This document shows positions 32,494-45,263 of a stretch of 64,000 bases of DNA, piece by piece; the first letter of the stretch is position 1; each line of letters opens with the position of its first letter. The position numbers were made by a program, and so were the translations under genes. This DNA is from Berberis thunbergii (Eukaryota; Streptophyta; Magnoliopsida; Ranunculales; Berberidaceae): the NCBI GenBank assembly GCA_003290165.1, contig QNQO01000551.1, positions 434,001 to 498,000 of the forward strand, written 5' to 3'. The notes under the pieces were generated by a model. It did not search any database. It worked only from the letters and a program-made list of their open reading frames with translations, and was not told the origin of the DNA.

Positions 32494-35215
32494 TCTCCCC
32501 TCTTCAATATAAACCTAACCTATTCGGACTCTATCTGATAGAGCATTCAATGATATTTAACAATAGAATTTAGTGATGCAAGAGTAAACTTGTAAGTTTT
32601 TAAAGGCTTTTATCCCTAAACTCGTCTAAGACAACTTCGTCCTTGCTGCAAGGATATATCAGGCAGCAAGCAGTTTGATATAGATTGATGTTGCAATGAT
32701 GCTGATATTCTGTGTTCTTTGCATGGCCAATCATCCCAAGCAACATTCTCATATAAATTGGAATTCTGATCCTATTGAATCAGGCAAGCCACCTCTTGCT
32801 TTAGTTTATTAGGCGGAGTAGCATGCTCAAGATCAGGGATTTTTCTATCCTTTAAGAAGGTACCTGTTTAAGTTCGACGCTTATTTGTCGCCATCATGAA
32901 TATCGGACAGTAGTTAGTGACTTAGTGTATATAAGTTAAGAGGTAACAATTGATGTTTTTTATCAACTGGAGCATGTATTTGTGGCCTTAGTAAGACACC
33001 TCTAGCTCTAGGATGTGGCATCTGCGGGTGATCAAGAAGGAATGTGTTTTGGGATGTGTTTAAACATGAGCAAATAACTAGGATTTCATAGATAAGATTA
33101 ATATGAGCTGATATGTTGCATCAAGCAGTGTACAAACTATTGTTATTGCTGGGATATATTGAGCTTTGATTTTAGGATAGAAATCGGGACATTTCGTCAA
33201 ATATTGTGATGATAACGATAACACATATATCGATGATGTGTTCACCTGATCTTAGGATACAAATCACATTGTATCAAGGATATCCAGATAGTTTGAACAC
33301 TTGCATCAAGTACTGTTGTCTTCACAGAAGTGTAACAATAAGAAGGGGGGAAACCAGAGAAAAGCCCAGACGAAAAATCTAGGCTCTATTTGAATATGGC
33401 AAGTAATAGAGGGAAGTTCTACTGCCATTTGAGATGGCTACCACCCCTCTTTTGTGACTTGGTTCCAGGTTTTTCCCAAGGAGGCCAAGTGTGGCATGGA
33501 TCGGTTTGGGACTAAATATCAACACTGAGGAGATTCTTGGTCAAGTAAAATCTGAAAGGACAAAACAGTGATGATCCAAGTTACAAAGGAAACAAAGATG
33601 CATGTGTTTCTGTGTTGGTTAAAACAATATTATTTTAAGATACAGGTGAATGGGATATCTTTTCTTAGGTGAAACATTCAGGGGAAGGTGTTTGCCAGGT
33701 TTGATCCTGGTTACGAAGCGTATGCTTAACCTGACCCCAGAGCTTTTTGGAAAATCTGTTCTCACTGCATATAAAGGTAAGGGGATCCTTTAAACTCCGC
33801 TCAGTTTCCAAAAAAATATAAAATGAAAAAGCGCTTCATGGAATCAAGTTTTGAAAGCTACTTCAGTACACCTGACTTTTACACGTGCAACTATTTTAGA
33901 TATTGGGTGATCCCTAAGCTATTCACACATTATACAAACATGCTCTATGCTTGGGGCATCAGGGGGAACTGTTCTATATCGAAGATTTTAGTCATGGAAC
34001 AAAATATGTGAGAAGAAAAGGCAAATGCCACTTTGGAGCAAAAAGGCCGGAATAGCAGCAGTTGTGGAGTTGACTGTGGATTGTGGTGGCATTTTTTTTT
34101 CTTTCTCCTGTAGCACTTTGGGTCTTGATGTCAACCCGGTGTGATTGTTCATGGCTGGTCCATTGTAGCTAGGCTAGAAATATATGATTCCATTTCTTTA
34201 CTCTCTTTGGAGTGAAGTGGGTGTAATCCGATCTGTTGAACAATTATTGAGGAGTTGGAGTGGTCATTTAGTCCTATTTGGAGGCATAGTTCTTTGACAA
34301 GCACCCCATGCATACCATATCTTGGGTTCGTTTAAGGTAAAAACTACTAGAGTTTCACCATTTTATAGTTGATCATCAAAATTAACGTGCAAATTGCAAA
34401 ATAAAGATGGCATCTGCGTTCGCATTCCACCAATAATATATTGAGGGGGTCCTATCTTGAACTGGCACAGGAATATTAGTCTACCATATATTTCATTGTG
34501 ACTGCCAGTGATAATATCATTTAACAGAGATCAATTCAAGAAATGGGGTAGAACATAGGTTGGGCAGTATTATGAAAGAAAAACTAACAGCGTAAATATT
34601 TGTGGCCTGAAAGACATCAAGCTTGTATGATACAAAAGGGGGAAAGAAAAAAGAGAAGTTGTGAAAGGGAAAGTTCATTTGATAAAATAATTTACAAATC
34701 TACCTTGTTAACAAAAGAGTGGGAGAGGAGAAAAATTACATATACATCTTAAAGTAAAACAAAATAAAAAAGAAAAAAAAAAGTTTACAAGTTTCAGAGT
34801 TACAACAACATTCCCAAAGCAATCCTAAATGAAGCAGTAGACATACCTCTTCCTACCTTCCCTACCTGACTTCTTGTGAATGACCAAAATATTCAAAGAG
34901 CTTTCAGGTGGACTGAACCCTATATTTACTCTTGTTTTCAATTCCAAAGCTCCTTAAAGTTTAAGAGTATGCGCGAAATGTGCATGTTGTCCCTAGTCCG
35001 TTTAATGTTCGATGTGAATTGTATCTGTGAAGTTATACTGTTCCAGTTTGTAGACTTGATGTTACATTGCTTGTGTTCACCCATTAAGCACAAAGCTCCA
35101 TCCTTGAGAATTCAAGAACTACATTTCATCCTTGATCAACAAGCTTGGAAAATGTCACATCGAATCCCCATCCCCAGACATGCATGCAAAGAGTTCACTA
35201 ATGCGTGGGAGATGA
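32494..35215. other. spacer, no gene recognised
   Basis: I found no supported coding sequence. Open frames at 33823-34011 and 34876-35304 have no domain. The right part (about 34750-35215) probably includes the 3' UTR of the minus-strand receptor kinase gene. Confidence 0.35.
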
Positions 35216-37535
35216 CTATGATGAAAGCTTTGCATATTCTTCCTTTAACGTTGACGCGAATTGGGTTCCGCCACCTTCTACTTGGATCTCCTCTAGCTTC
35301 TTAACGACCTCTCTCATGGTAGACCGCTTGTCTGGATCTTGCTCTACACAAGAAGCAGCAATGTAAAGGAGCCGCTCCATGTCACCATATGAATCCTTAG
35401 AACTTGCTATCTCTGGATCAAATAACTCGCTCACTCTCCCCTCTGCCATCGCTGATAGGACCCATTGCACGACATCAGTCCCACCAGTGCCATTGTTGAG
35501 ATACTGAGAGGGAAATTTCCCTGTGAGGATCTCGAGAATGATAATTCCAAAGCAGTATACATCACATTTTGGGGTGGTTTGACGGAATTGTAAAAACTCT
35601 GGGGTTTTATAGGCAAACATGGATTGTGCAGCTTGGGGCGGATTCACCACTGACCAGAAACCATAGTCAGCAATTAATGGTTCATAATTGGAGCCGAGAA
35701 AAACATTGCTAGACTTGAGATTTCCATGTGGTAGATCGTAAGAAGGTAGTTCGCCATGGAGAAAAGCCATTCCGCGAGCAATTCCTTGAACAATCCTTAG
35801 ACGAGTAGGCCAGTCAAGCTCAGCTTGGCAAGATCCTCGATCACCTGAAATGACATTAACATAAAGAAAATCGAAAAATATACTCATTGGTGGTTGATTC
35901 ACAGCAAAGTGAAATCATAAATTTTGGAACTGAGTTCAATGTTGCCAAGGCCAAAAAGCAGAAAATTGAAGATAGCTTGTTAAAGATGGTTATTGTGTTT
36001 GTAGATGGACATTCTTTAGCGAAGACGCTAAAATCTTTTATGAAATGATAATGGGAACATCAGTCCACTGGTTTTCTTTTCAAGATGGTTGCCATATGGC
36101 AAGTAATTATTATTTGGTTTTTATACTATTTTTATACTGATTGCTTATGATTGTAAGAGATGAAGCGTACATACCATGCAAGAGATACAATAAGCTGCCC
36201 TTGGGAACAAATTCATAGACCACCAACTTCTCTTCTTTCCTATAATGGTAAGCCAATGGCGTTAAGATATTTCGATGGTGTAACTCCCCGAGTCGCCTCA
36301 TCTCCATGTCGAATCCGTCTCTACCAAGCTTATTCATCTCTCTCATTCTCTTCACCACCACTGCCACCCCATTTGTCATCACCGCTTTATATGCAGAACC
36401 TAAACTGCCATTCCCCAACACTTCAGCTGCAGCCTTCATCAAATCCGGTAGGCCAAAATGGCCCTTCTCATCATTCACAACCACAAGATCCCCTGATCCA
36501 ACACCACCACCCTTACTACTTTGTCCTGCCCCCTTCGGGTTGAACCGATTACTCCCCCTGTTCTGCTCCCATCCTGGTCACTTTTAGCTGCTGCAGCGGC
36601 TGGGGTAGGAGATACATGTAACTCCACATGTTCATCATAGTTTTCCCTTCCAATAACATCAAATTCTTCCCTCCTCTTTATTATAACAGCTACTGTTGAC
36701 CCTGCTAGCATAAGAAACACCATCACCAACATGATTATTGCGGCTGCCATCTTCCCAGCGTCAAAATTGTCAGGTGCTTTAGTCGCTGCTTTTGCTGGTG
36801 CAGTTTCTGGTGCTGGTGCCGGTGCTGGAGACATCATCCCCCCATCACCACACTTCATTTCCAAAGGACGTCCACAGAGTTTTGCGTTGTTTTTAAATGC
36901 ACTCGCATTGAATTTAGACAACGATTCCGGAATTTCGCCTTCCAACTTGTTGTTAGAGAAGTCTACAGAATTAAACTGCTGTGTGAATGCTGGAATAGTC
37001 CCCACAAACTTGTTGTCGTTGATACGAAGTTCAATAAGAAATTTCAAGTCCTTCATCGAACTTGGAATGGATCCTGAAAAACTGTTATCTGATAGCCAAA
37101 GCTTCTTCAAAGAGTCCATCTGCTCGAAGTAATCATCCTTAATTGTGCCCGAGAAATTATTACCATTCAAGTAAAGACTCTTGAGAGCACCAAGATGATA
37201 GAAGTTTGGAACTGGACCAGAGAATTGATTCTCCTGTAAACTGATAGTACGAAGGCCTGCCAGTTCCTGTAATGCCTCAACATCAACCTTACCAGAGAGA
37301 TTCATACCTCTAAGACGGAGACCACTGACACCGCCTTTGTAACACATTACTCCTACCCAAATCGGCTTTTCACATGGATCAGTTTCAGGTACCCATGTCT
37401 CAAGTTGATCTGTGGTTGCAAACGATTTCTTCAGTTTTATGAGTGCAGCCACATCTGATGCTGATCTCACCAAAGGATTTGACGAGAGAAAATACAAAAG
37501 AATGTAGAAATGATGATCCGTCGTAGATGGATCAT
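35216..37535 (-). CDS. PRK: pollen receptor-like kinase (LRR pseudokinase), frame broken twice in this sequence
   Basis: This minus-strand gene codes for a plasma-membrane LRR receptor of the PRK type, a family that perceives cues in pollen tubes and binds RopGEFs. From the ATG at 37535 a signal peptide (MIHLRRIIISTFFCIFS) is followed by the LRR N-cap (SDVAALIKLKKSF, WVGVMCYKG), about five LRRs (LKSLYLNGNNFSGTI, LKKLWLSDNSFSGSIP), an Ala/Pro linker, a membrane helix (AAAIIMLVMVFLML) and a kinase-like domain. An intron lies at 35845-36174 (GT-AG, phase 1). The kinase lacks key residues: HGNLKSSN replaces HRDLK..N and DYGF replaces DFG, as in known PRKs, so it probably signals without catalysis. 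The frame changes just after the signal peptide (about 37485-37500, T-rich) and in the linker at a run of five C bases on the plus strand (36554-36558). Each needs one extra base. Sequencing error or recent decay are both possible. The stop is at 35216-35218. Confidence 0.88.
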
Positions 37536-39149
37536 CGCTTAGCCTGAAAGAACGTTAAGGAAGGAAGAAAGAAAGAATGAACCAACCTTATGCTTGACAG
37601 ATTTATAATTTCTTTCCTCTCTCCCTCATCACTGATTATCTTCTTCTTCTGTAGTGTAATTCTATATATTTTTACATGAAAATGTTATATGTTTCTTTGC
37701 TTTTTCGGAATAATCTCTCTATCCTCTCACCCTCTGGTGTTCTTTCTTTTTTTTTCCCATGAAGGGGAAAGGGAATGAGAGGTAAAGAGAGAGATGAGAA
37801 CAACAGAAAGGGAAGGAAATGTCTTTGGTGGGTGGGAAAAAGAGAGGTAGCTCTTTGGTTGGACCAAGTCTTTTCAAGCTAAAACGGTTATTTTCTGTTG
37901 GAGAAGACCTCAGAATTTCTTTCTCTTGTAAGGGACTTGAAAAGGGTCGGATAGCAGACTTTCGCGGGGGAAATACAGGTCAAATTTAGCTCTAAATGAG
38001 TAAAAATTAATCTGTGATTTTCTTCTTTATGTTGGCAATTAAGTTTGTGTTGGAAAATAAGTTTTTTTCATTGAGTTGTTTCTTGTCATATGTTTTGTGT
38101 TTGCAGTTGCTATAGAGCGTAAATGATGTATCAGTTTTTTCTTTTCGTTTCTGGACTTTTTTTGACTGCAAATTAATTTCGAAAAAATATTGTTTGTTTA
38201 TTATCGTCTGTTGTTCGATTCATTTTTCAATATATTTTTATATTTGACTATGTTTGGAATGAGTGGTGTTCTAAATGAAAGGATCTGCAGATATTGGAAC
38301 TTTTACTATGCTACAAACATCTTAAGGTAAACTTACAATACTAGTTTCTTACAAATACCGCACCCGTAAACATCTAAAACTTAACCGATATCAATACTGC
38401 TCTCTTTCCGCTATCTCGTGGTATTGTTATCGTTTGCAAAACATGATGTTACAAAAGTTCGTTGATCATAATAATAATAACAATAAAATAAGAGCTATAA
38501 TAATATTTGCCTATTTTAAATTTAATTTATTTTTTAATGTACTAGATTTGAATGGTTGGACCTTAAAGAAAAGCCATAATTTCATGAGAGAAGGACTTGT
38601 TAAAATAAAATATGCAAAGCACCGCATAAAACTATAACTTTTAGTTTTGTTTATGTGGTAATAATTGGGTTAGAGAAATGAGTAGATCAATCTTACTAGT
38701 GTATCAGGCATGTCGTTGGCACGACAACACACTTTTCACGTAGCAGTCATGTTTATGACACGGGTACCATGTCATGCTTTCGGCATGCCAACCCGATCTT
38801 TGGGTCGTGCCTTGACACTTTCCAACATGTTTGTTCTATTTGAAACTTTATAAATTTCATTGAATGGAACTCAGTTGGGTGGTTAAGGGAACAACCCCTA
38901 ATCCCAAATTCAACATTTTCGATCACTTGAAAAGTAAACACAAACCCAATCATTGTGCATCCATGCCAAGTGTGATTGATCTATTACTATATTAGACGTA
39001 AAAACTATTACTATGATTGATCTATTACTATGCCAAATGGGAAATAAAAATGTTAGACGTAAGAGCATATTTTTAGTTACAGCTAATGAGAGACTTTAAA
39101 TAAATTATATTAGGGGGTTAGGTATAACTGATCAAGGTTTGAGAGTGAT
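37536..39149. other. upstream region of the receptor kinase gene and spacer
   Basis: The part next to 37535 is expected to be the 5' UTR and promoter of the minus-strand kinase gene. It is rich in CT/AG tracts (37590-37860). No gene or clear transposon end was recognised. Confidence 0.35.
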
Positions 39150-39410
39150 TGGTTTTGATTGTTAAATTTATGAAATGTGGACGGCAAAATGGAAAAGCCA
39201 TAAGTTAGATGTAATGGCTTATTTATAGTGTATAGCTAATTGGGAGTTCACATAAACTATGTTAGGGGCTTAAGTACAATTAAAACATGTTTGAGAGATG
39301 TTGGTTTTGATTGTAAATGATGAAATGTGAAGGAAAAAATGGAAAATCAAGGGTTGGTTTCGATTATAAAAAAGTATGAAATGTGAAGGGCAAAATGGAA
39401 AATATAGGGT
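39150..39410. repeat. three diverged direct repeats
   Basis: A unit of roughly 60-130 bp containing GGTTTTGATTGT, ATGAAATGTG and GGCAAAATGGAAAA recurs around 39150-39200, 39300-39345 and 39357-39405. Two of the units are preceded by similar 'TTAGGGG...TAAGTACAA' sequence. The source element is not identified. Confidence 0.55.
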
Positions 39411-41230
39411 TGGTTGCTTCAGGTGGGGTGGGGTGGGGCTGATTCTGCCGAGAGATGACGGTGGTGTTCGAAGGCCAGTGGTGGCAAAAGAGAGGAAGGG
39501 GAGAGAGGGTCTAGTGGCGAAGTAGTGATGGGTTACGATCAGGGAGAGGATGAGGATATGGTGGGAATTTTGAAATATGGGCGACGACATTTTCGGGAAA
39601 CCAAAATATTGAAACACTTGCTCATACACTGTTCATGCTGCAGTGAAAACAAATTTTTGTTATAAAAGTATATAGATGAAATCCTTTTATTTTTATAACT
39701 TTTTATCTTGTATATGTGTTCAATTACTTATATAATATTGTTTATGTGGGGTGTTGTCAAGTCTATTCCTTTAGTAAACTGATGATGAATATTTGGATTC
39801 GTGATAGGTGTCATGTGAGTTTTACACATAACTAAGACATGTTATTTGTGATATTTTGTCATATTATTTGGACATTAAATGTGTCCTTCGAGATATGGTT
39901 ACATTTAGCGCAATTTCACGGTTGAGTGAGTTGTGGGGCTTACTTTTGGCTAATTGACCTCCATGGATCCTATTAGACTGGGAATTCATGTTATTTGATT
40001 CTAGGGACTTTAGAATGTATGTTTGGTGGGTCTTTACGCTATTGATTTTCAATCGAGGATTTACTCACATTTTCACAGTTTAAACAACGAAAATGGTGAT
40101 AAGTTGGACACCGATACTATAAGTATTTTTTTGCTTTCATTTTCTCTCCAATTTAGTCAGTTGTGAGAGCGAAAGAGACTGAACAACTCTTACTAATTTT
40201 TATTCAAAGTGAATCAAAATCGCTCGTATGAGGATTTCAAAGATCTATTCTAGGGAATTGGGCTAGGACAAAGAAGGGTTTTTTTTGTTTTAATTTTATT
40301 CATTCACTCATGCAAAGGATGAGGAACAAATAAATTAATAAACCTCCTTCAATAAGTGGATATTGGTGCACATTTGGAGGTGTGTCATGGTGAGACAAAT
40401 TCGACACATTATAGGTGTAATGTGCTATGATATGATATGGTAATAACTTAATGCATTCGTGTTTGCGATATTATAGAATTTGTATATCTGTATATGTAGA
40501 AAGGTAGACCGACTAATCATGTTGTGCAGTAAATGGTTTTCCTCTGATTATATATCGTGTGATGACTTTTGTGCCCATGTATAGTGTAGTTACGTGTGTA
40601 CATCTTTTGCATGCATGCTTCTTTTGGTTGGTATTAGGACATGAAAGTACAATAGTGCGATGCATTTTTGTAATGGAAAATAGAATCATGAATTCTTAGA
40701 ATCACAAAATGGTGATTGGGAACTTAGAAAATATCTAAGGATCAATGTGCATGGATATCTTGCATCTCAATAGTTATGCAAAGCGATATATTATATATAT
40801 GCTATATTAGTCTAATCACGGCATCCTATACTATGGCAGTACTCTTATTGAAGTGCAGGCGATGGAGGTGAGCAGTAGTCACTTTCAGATTTTCCCTTTT
40901 CGATTTCAATATTGTATTTTGAATCTTATATCTTTAGCTCTTAATAGTCTTTTGAAGTTGGCAATAGTAGTACTTGTATTTGTATGTTTGTGGGTTTTTA
41001 AGGACGATGATTGTATAGCTAGTTTATGTATTTTGATGTATAAATTAAAATTGGTTTGGCATTTTGCAATTGCATGCATTTATGTTTTTAGTCGTTTTGT
41101 TATGTGTTTGGTGGTGTCACGTGCCAACTCTTCAAGATTGCATCATTAGTAGTGTGATTCTTTAGAGCTCGGATGCAAGAAAACTCTTTCGCCTATTGTC
41201 TTTCATATTTTCTAGATGAGCTTTGCTATG
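39411..41230. other. spacer, no gene recognised
   Basis: The stretch is AT-rich. The open frame at 40853-41149 is hydrophobic and without similarity I recognise. The minus-strand frame at 39270-39629 is low in complexity. I do not call either a gene. Confidence 0.35.
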
Positions 41231-41395
41231 TGTCGAGGGAAAGGGCGAGGAAAACAGCGAGGTAAAGGAGGTGGCGGGGGGTGAACCGTTCACCCCCCTC
41301 GAGATGTGTGCCGCGCGCGCATCTCGAGGGGGGTGAACGGCTCACCCCCCGCCACCTCTTTTACCTCGCTGTTTTCCTCGCCCTTTCCCTCGACA
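41231..41395. repeat. near-perfect 165 bp hairpin (76 bp arms, 13 bp loop)
   Basis: The left arm 41231-41306 and right arm 41320-41395 are inverted copies with about two mismatches. The loop is TGTGCCGCGCGCG. The arms contain CGAGGAAAACAGCGAGGTAA and an inner near-palindrome GGGGGTGAACCGTTCACCCC. It is far more GC-rich than its surroundings. It could be a foldback-type element or a locus able to form a long RNA hairpin. No coding capacity. A short related stretch (CCACCCCCCTCCCTCGC with TTTCCTCGCC) occurs at 3600-3632. Confidence 0.93.
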
Positions 41396-42569
41396 TTTAG
41401 AATTCCCATTTCTAGATATATGTGTGATATATTTGACTCTCACAATTGCTTAGCCTCCTCGTACAATATGTTTTTTCTCTCACAAGGATTTTATCTCTAC
41501 CCTAAATATCTAATCCTTGGTAAATGTGTCTACAAAAATATCTAATAAATGCGTCTTAGATAAACTATTGGATTTCTTTTTCTTCATGACAAATTTACTC
41601 GTCTAGATATCTCCCTCAGTCACTTTGTCATTCATTCATATTAGTTTGCCAATGATACCTCGACTATCTCCCTCGTAATGGTACTTACCAGGTGACACAA
41701 ATAGTTCCTACAAAATATATTTTCATTCCTTGTACATGAGAAAAATGATTAATTTTGTCACCTTTCATATCACTATAAACATATCACATTTGTGATGGTA
41801 AACAAACCACTTAAACTTCAAATATAATCCGAGTAAAAGTCTTAATCATAATTTAAATTTGACTGCGATGATAATCAAATCACATGTTGTTAGAGCGGTG
41901 AGTATGATGAGTCATACTCCAAATCATAAATTAAAATGTCAAATCACAATTTTCAACCACATATTAGTTATTGCTAGAGCATTGATAAATTTGAAATAGG
42001 GTGAGTAAACAGGTCGAGGAATCGCAGGTACAAACTGAATCGTTTTGCTCCAAAAAGTCAGAATTTTAAACACAATTTGAATTCGCTATAAAATGATTCA
42101 AGCTCGGTTCCTATAATTTAAAATGAAATGATCACGATTGGACCCGTTTTAAATCACATTGTACATGTGAGTGTCTTACGAGTTTACAAAATGTAAACGT
42201 AAATTGGAAATCGTTTATCTGTAGTTTTGTTTCTCTCTATCTCCCCTGTCCAGTCCACCAGATCTGTAGAAGGATCCGTCCAAGTTGTGAAGAAGATCTC
42301 ACTCCCTCTGTCGAAGACTCGAAGTTGTTGGTCGAAGGATCTGTTGTGAAGAAGATCTCACTGACTTGTGAAAAAGAAGATTTATTGAAGAAGAAGCTCG
42401 GAGGATCTCTTCTCATCTCACTGACTTGTTGAAGATACTGTGCCTTCCCTCCCTCCCTCCTCTAAACCCTATAGATAATAGATCTATGCGTTTTCTAATT
42501 GGTTGCAACTTGCAAGCATTTCTGTTTCGGCCCCAGAGTAGGTGAGTAGAACAGAAAAGGGTGTGGTGG
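41396..42569. other. spacer, no gene recognised
   Basis: AT-rich up to about 42220, then a stretch with repeated GAAGAAGATCTCACTGACTT-like words (42290-42440) that may be the 5' flank of the following gene relic. Confidence 0.35.
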
Positions 42570-43452
42570 ATGTTGAGTATACGAAATTTTACTGATTTGA
42601 TTTACTGTGGGGGAAAGCAAGCATACACAGCCATTAGGCAAACGGTCGCGAGTGAGAACGCGAATTTGGTGATGGCTGTGGTTCAGTTGATAGGGTTTGA
42701 TAGCATTTGGGGCAAGTGTTTGGATCACATTTGTGGTGGTTTTGTTTTGTGTTGCCTGAGGGTTTATCCGAGGTTGTGCAGAGTAAGATTTATCCAATGT
42801 ATTTCAAGATTTCGCTAGTGATCATTGTGTGTACGTTGATTGTGCATATTGGAAGGTGTTTGAGGAGTGGAGAATGTGGAAATGGAGCAGAATATCAAGT
42901 TTGGAATTTGTTGGGAGCAATTGTGATGGTTTTGTTCTATTCATATTGGATAAAGCCGCGCGCAGCTAAGGTATTTTCTTCTGTTGCATTTCATGTTTTG
43001 CCATTCGAATGTGTTGTTTTGTATTCCATCATCATGTATATTGTAAGGAGAGTAGATTTCAAAGTAATCAAACATGATATACTGTATGGCATTGCTGTCC
43101 ATTGAATGCCATAACACATTTAATCTTTTTCATATATAATAAGTAATTGATTCGAGCAAATCCACAACAAAATACTATCTACATATATGAGATTGTTCTG
43201 ATTGTTTTGGTTTGGGTGTTGTAGGTCATGTTTGAGAGAATGAAACTAGAAAAGGAAGAAGGAAGAGGGGTGAGAATTCCATGTGTCAAAGAGGAGGTTA
43301 TTGAGCCATCAATCCCTACCACCACCCTATGCGAGATGGTTGTCGTTGGCACCTCCACCACTAAAGGTGGTGGTGCAAGGGCTGGTGGAGGTGCAAGGGC
43401 CACAGCAAAGCCTATTGAAAGATATGATCCCGGAGAGCAAAAGAAAGTTTAA
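42570..43452 (+). pseudogene. TMEM205/DUF4149-like membrane protein gene, decayed
   Basis: Two exons are visible: about 42570-42970 and 43225-43452, with a GT-AG phase-0 intron between them (42971-43224). Exon 1 holds LIYCGGKQAYTAIRQT, MAVVQLIGFDSIWGKCL and, after a frame change near 42735-42755, LPEGLSEVVQSKIYPMYFK and YQVWNLLGAIVMVLFYSYWI ending PRAAK. Exon 2 continues VMFERMKLEKEEGRG. These blocks match the C-terminal membrane part of plant DUF4149 proteins (some annotated as LEA-like or TMEM205-like) in the right order. The frame change, the loss of the usual last hydrophobic helix and the lack of the long N-terminal part suggest a non-functional copy. The normal function of the family is poorly known. 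Confidence 0.7.
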
Positions 43453-43509
43453 AACAAGCTGCGGGCATCGAGTATGAAGATTGAAAAAACTAAATATTTT
43501 TTCATCTAA

Positions 43510-43816
43510 GGGTGTGTTTGGTTGCATGGAGTCTTATGTCATGAGGGGACTCAAATATTTTAGTCTAATTTAATGTATCACTCCACATCCACCATTTGAT
43601 TTTGTGATTAATAGTGGAATGAAAGTTTCATGAACATGTGAATCACATGCCTTGAGAGACCAATGAATGTGATTCTCATGTTCATGCGACTTTCATTTCC
43701 ACCATTGATCACAAAATCAAATGGTAGATGTGGAGTGATACATCAATTTAGCCTAAAATATAGGGGTCTCCTCATGAATTCCCATGACATAGGATTTCAT
43801 GCAACCAAACACACCC
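43510..43816. mobile_element. Tourist-type MITE (PIF/Harbinger)
   Basis: The inverted ends GGGTGTGTTTGGTTGCATG...CATGCAACCAAACACACCC are flanked by TAA on both sides (43507-43509 and 43817-43819), the usual 3 bp target of this superfamily. The whole 307 bp element folds on itself: ACTCCACATCCACCATTTGA on the left pairs with its inverted copy on the right. No coding sequence. Confidence 0.92.
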
Positions 43817-43819
43817 TAA

Positions 43820-45263
43820 GCTCAATGTGATCACTATCATGCCGTCTAATCTACTTTGCTCAGCATTTGCAAGTGGCTTGACTTTTCTATCTCCATTCGA
43901 GTGTCTGTTGAAAGATGATGAGGATGAAGACGATGACGAGGGATTGGTTTTTGTTGAATGTTTAGTTGATTGTGTAAGAAATTTTTTCTGTGTATTTTCA
44001 CTTACTTCCCTTTCTTGGTTTGCTTTTTTCCATGTAAAGGAAGACTTTGTGTCCAATGAAAACAATAGAAACTAATGTTGTGTTTGATAGTTTTGTAATT
44101 TTTTATGAATTTGTACACAACAAAAAAGATGATCTCTTGTTTATGGACTACTGCTGCGTGGTCGATCACACTAATGCATCAATTTTAGACCATATTCCAA
44201 CTTAAAGATTAGCGAAAATTGTATTTCATGTGCAAGTTAAGTCTTTGATATATCCAATATGAATGATAATCCACAAGATCTACGCCTAAAGATGCACACT
44301 TAGAGAGTGTTTTGTTTTTGTTTATGAATAGAGTTAAAAGTTTTTAATAAGAAGTGAGACACCTAAACAATGACGTTTGTTTTTAGTTCTGATCAAAAGT
44401 TGAACTTCTGATTGGAGTAAGCAATAGAGATGTGTTGATCACTTAGCACTCACTCAAAAATTATTTCAATAGTAACCTTAAAATAAATTTTTAATGACAA
44501 TTGTTGTCATTATTTTCTTAAAATAAGTAGGGCTAAATTTTAACGTCACGCCTTCATTATCTTCACCAAGCATTGTCATTTCTACCTACCTTCACAAATA
44601 CTCTTCAACATTAAACTTATCTCATTTCTCTTCATTTTTGTTTTCTTTCTCTGTATTTTTCAAGTTTTTCTTTATCTCTCGAACTCCCTCTCTCTGTATA
44701 TTTTAAGTTTTTTTTTTATCTTTGTATTTTCGTTATTCTTATAATAAAATATAATATAACATTCTCTAGGATTTGGTTAATTATTAGGTATGATTTTAAG
44801 TACAATATTTAATCAATTTAGTATGGCAAAATTGTCAAACAGATCTCATTCAGCACCTAAAAACAAATACCTTTTAATTTTACTAATTCTAATCAACTGC
44901 TCGTTCAGAAATAAAACAAATAGTACATTCCTGAACTCCTTCAAATAGCTTATGAGCACATAATAAATAAATAAATAAAAATGCCCTGTTAATAGTGTTC
45001 TTTATTCTCCTTGCAAACTGTAAAACTCAAAAAGACTCGTTTCTTCTCCTATCAAATCAAGCTAACCTTCTTCTTCTTCTGCAGTTAAATCCCTTCTCCA
45101 GAAGCCAACGCTGCAATGGGGTTCGAACCAAAAACCCCAAGTTTCATCTCAAAATCCAAACTTTTCTCTCTGTAAATCTCCCAATCTCCATGAAAATCCA
45201 TCAATTGTTGAAATAAGAACCCCACGCACACTCTCTCTTCGCTAATTGCAAATTTGGGGGTTG
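43820..45263. other. spacer and 5' flank of the polygalacturonase gene
   Basis: The open frame at 43827-44075 (with a DDEDEDDDE run) has no recognised domain and is uncertain. A TAAA microsatellite lies at 44962-44980. The last ~250 bases, rich in CTT, are probably the 5' UTR. Confidence 0.35.

Noticed and set aside
34876..35304. 142-codon open frame on the plus strand
   Set aside because: It overlaps the last exon of the kinase gene on the other strand and has no domain of its own.
39270..39629. 119-codon minus-strand open frame
   Set aside because: Low complexity, overlaps short direct repeats, no domain.
40853..41149. 98-codon hydrophobic open frame
   Set aside because: No similarity recognised and base composition like the surrounding AT-rich DNA.
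43827..44075. 82-codon open frame with an acidic run
   Set aside because: No known domain; the acidic run comes from a GATGA-type repeat. Not supported as a gene.
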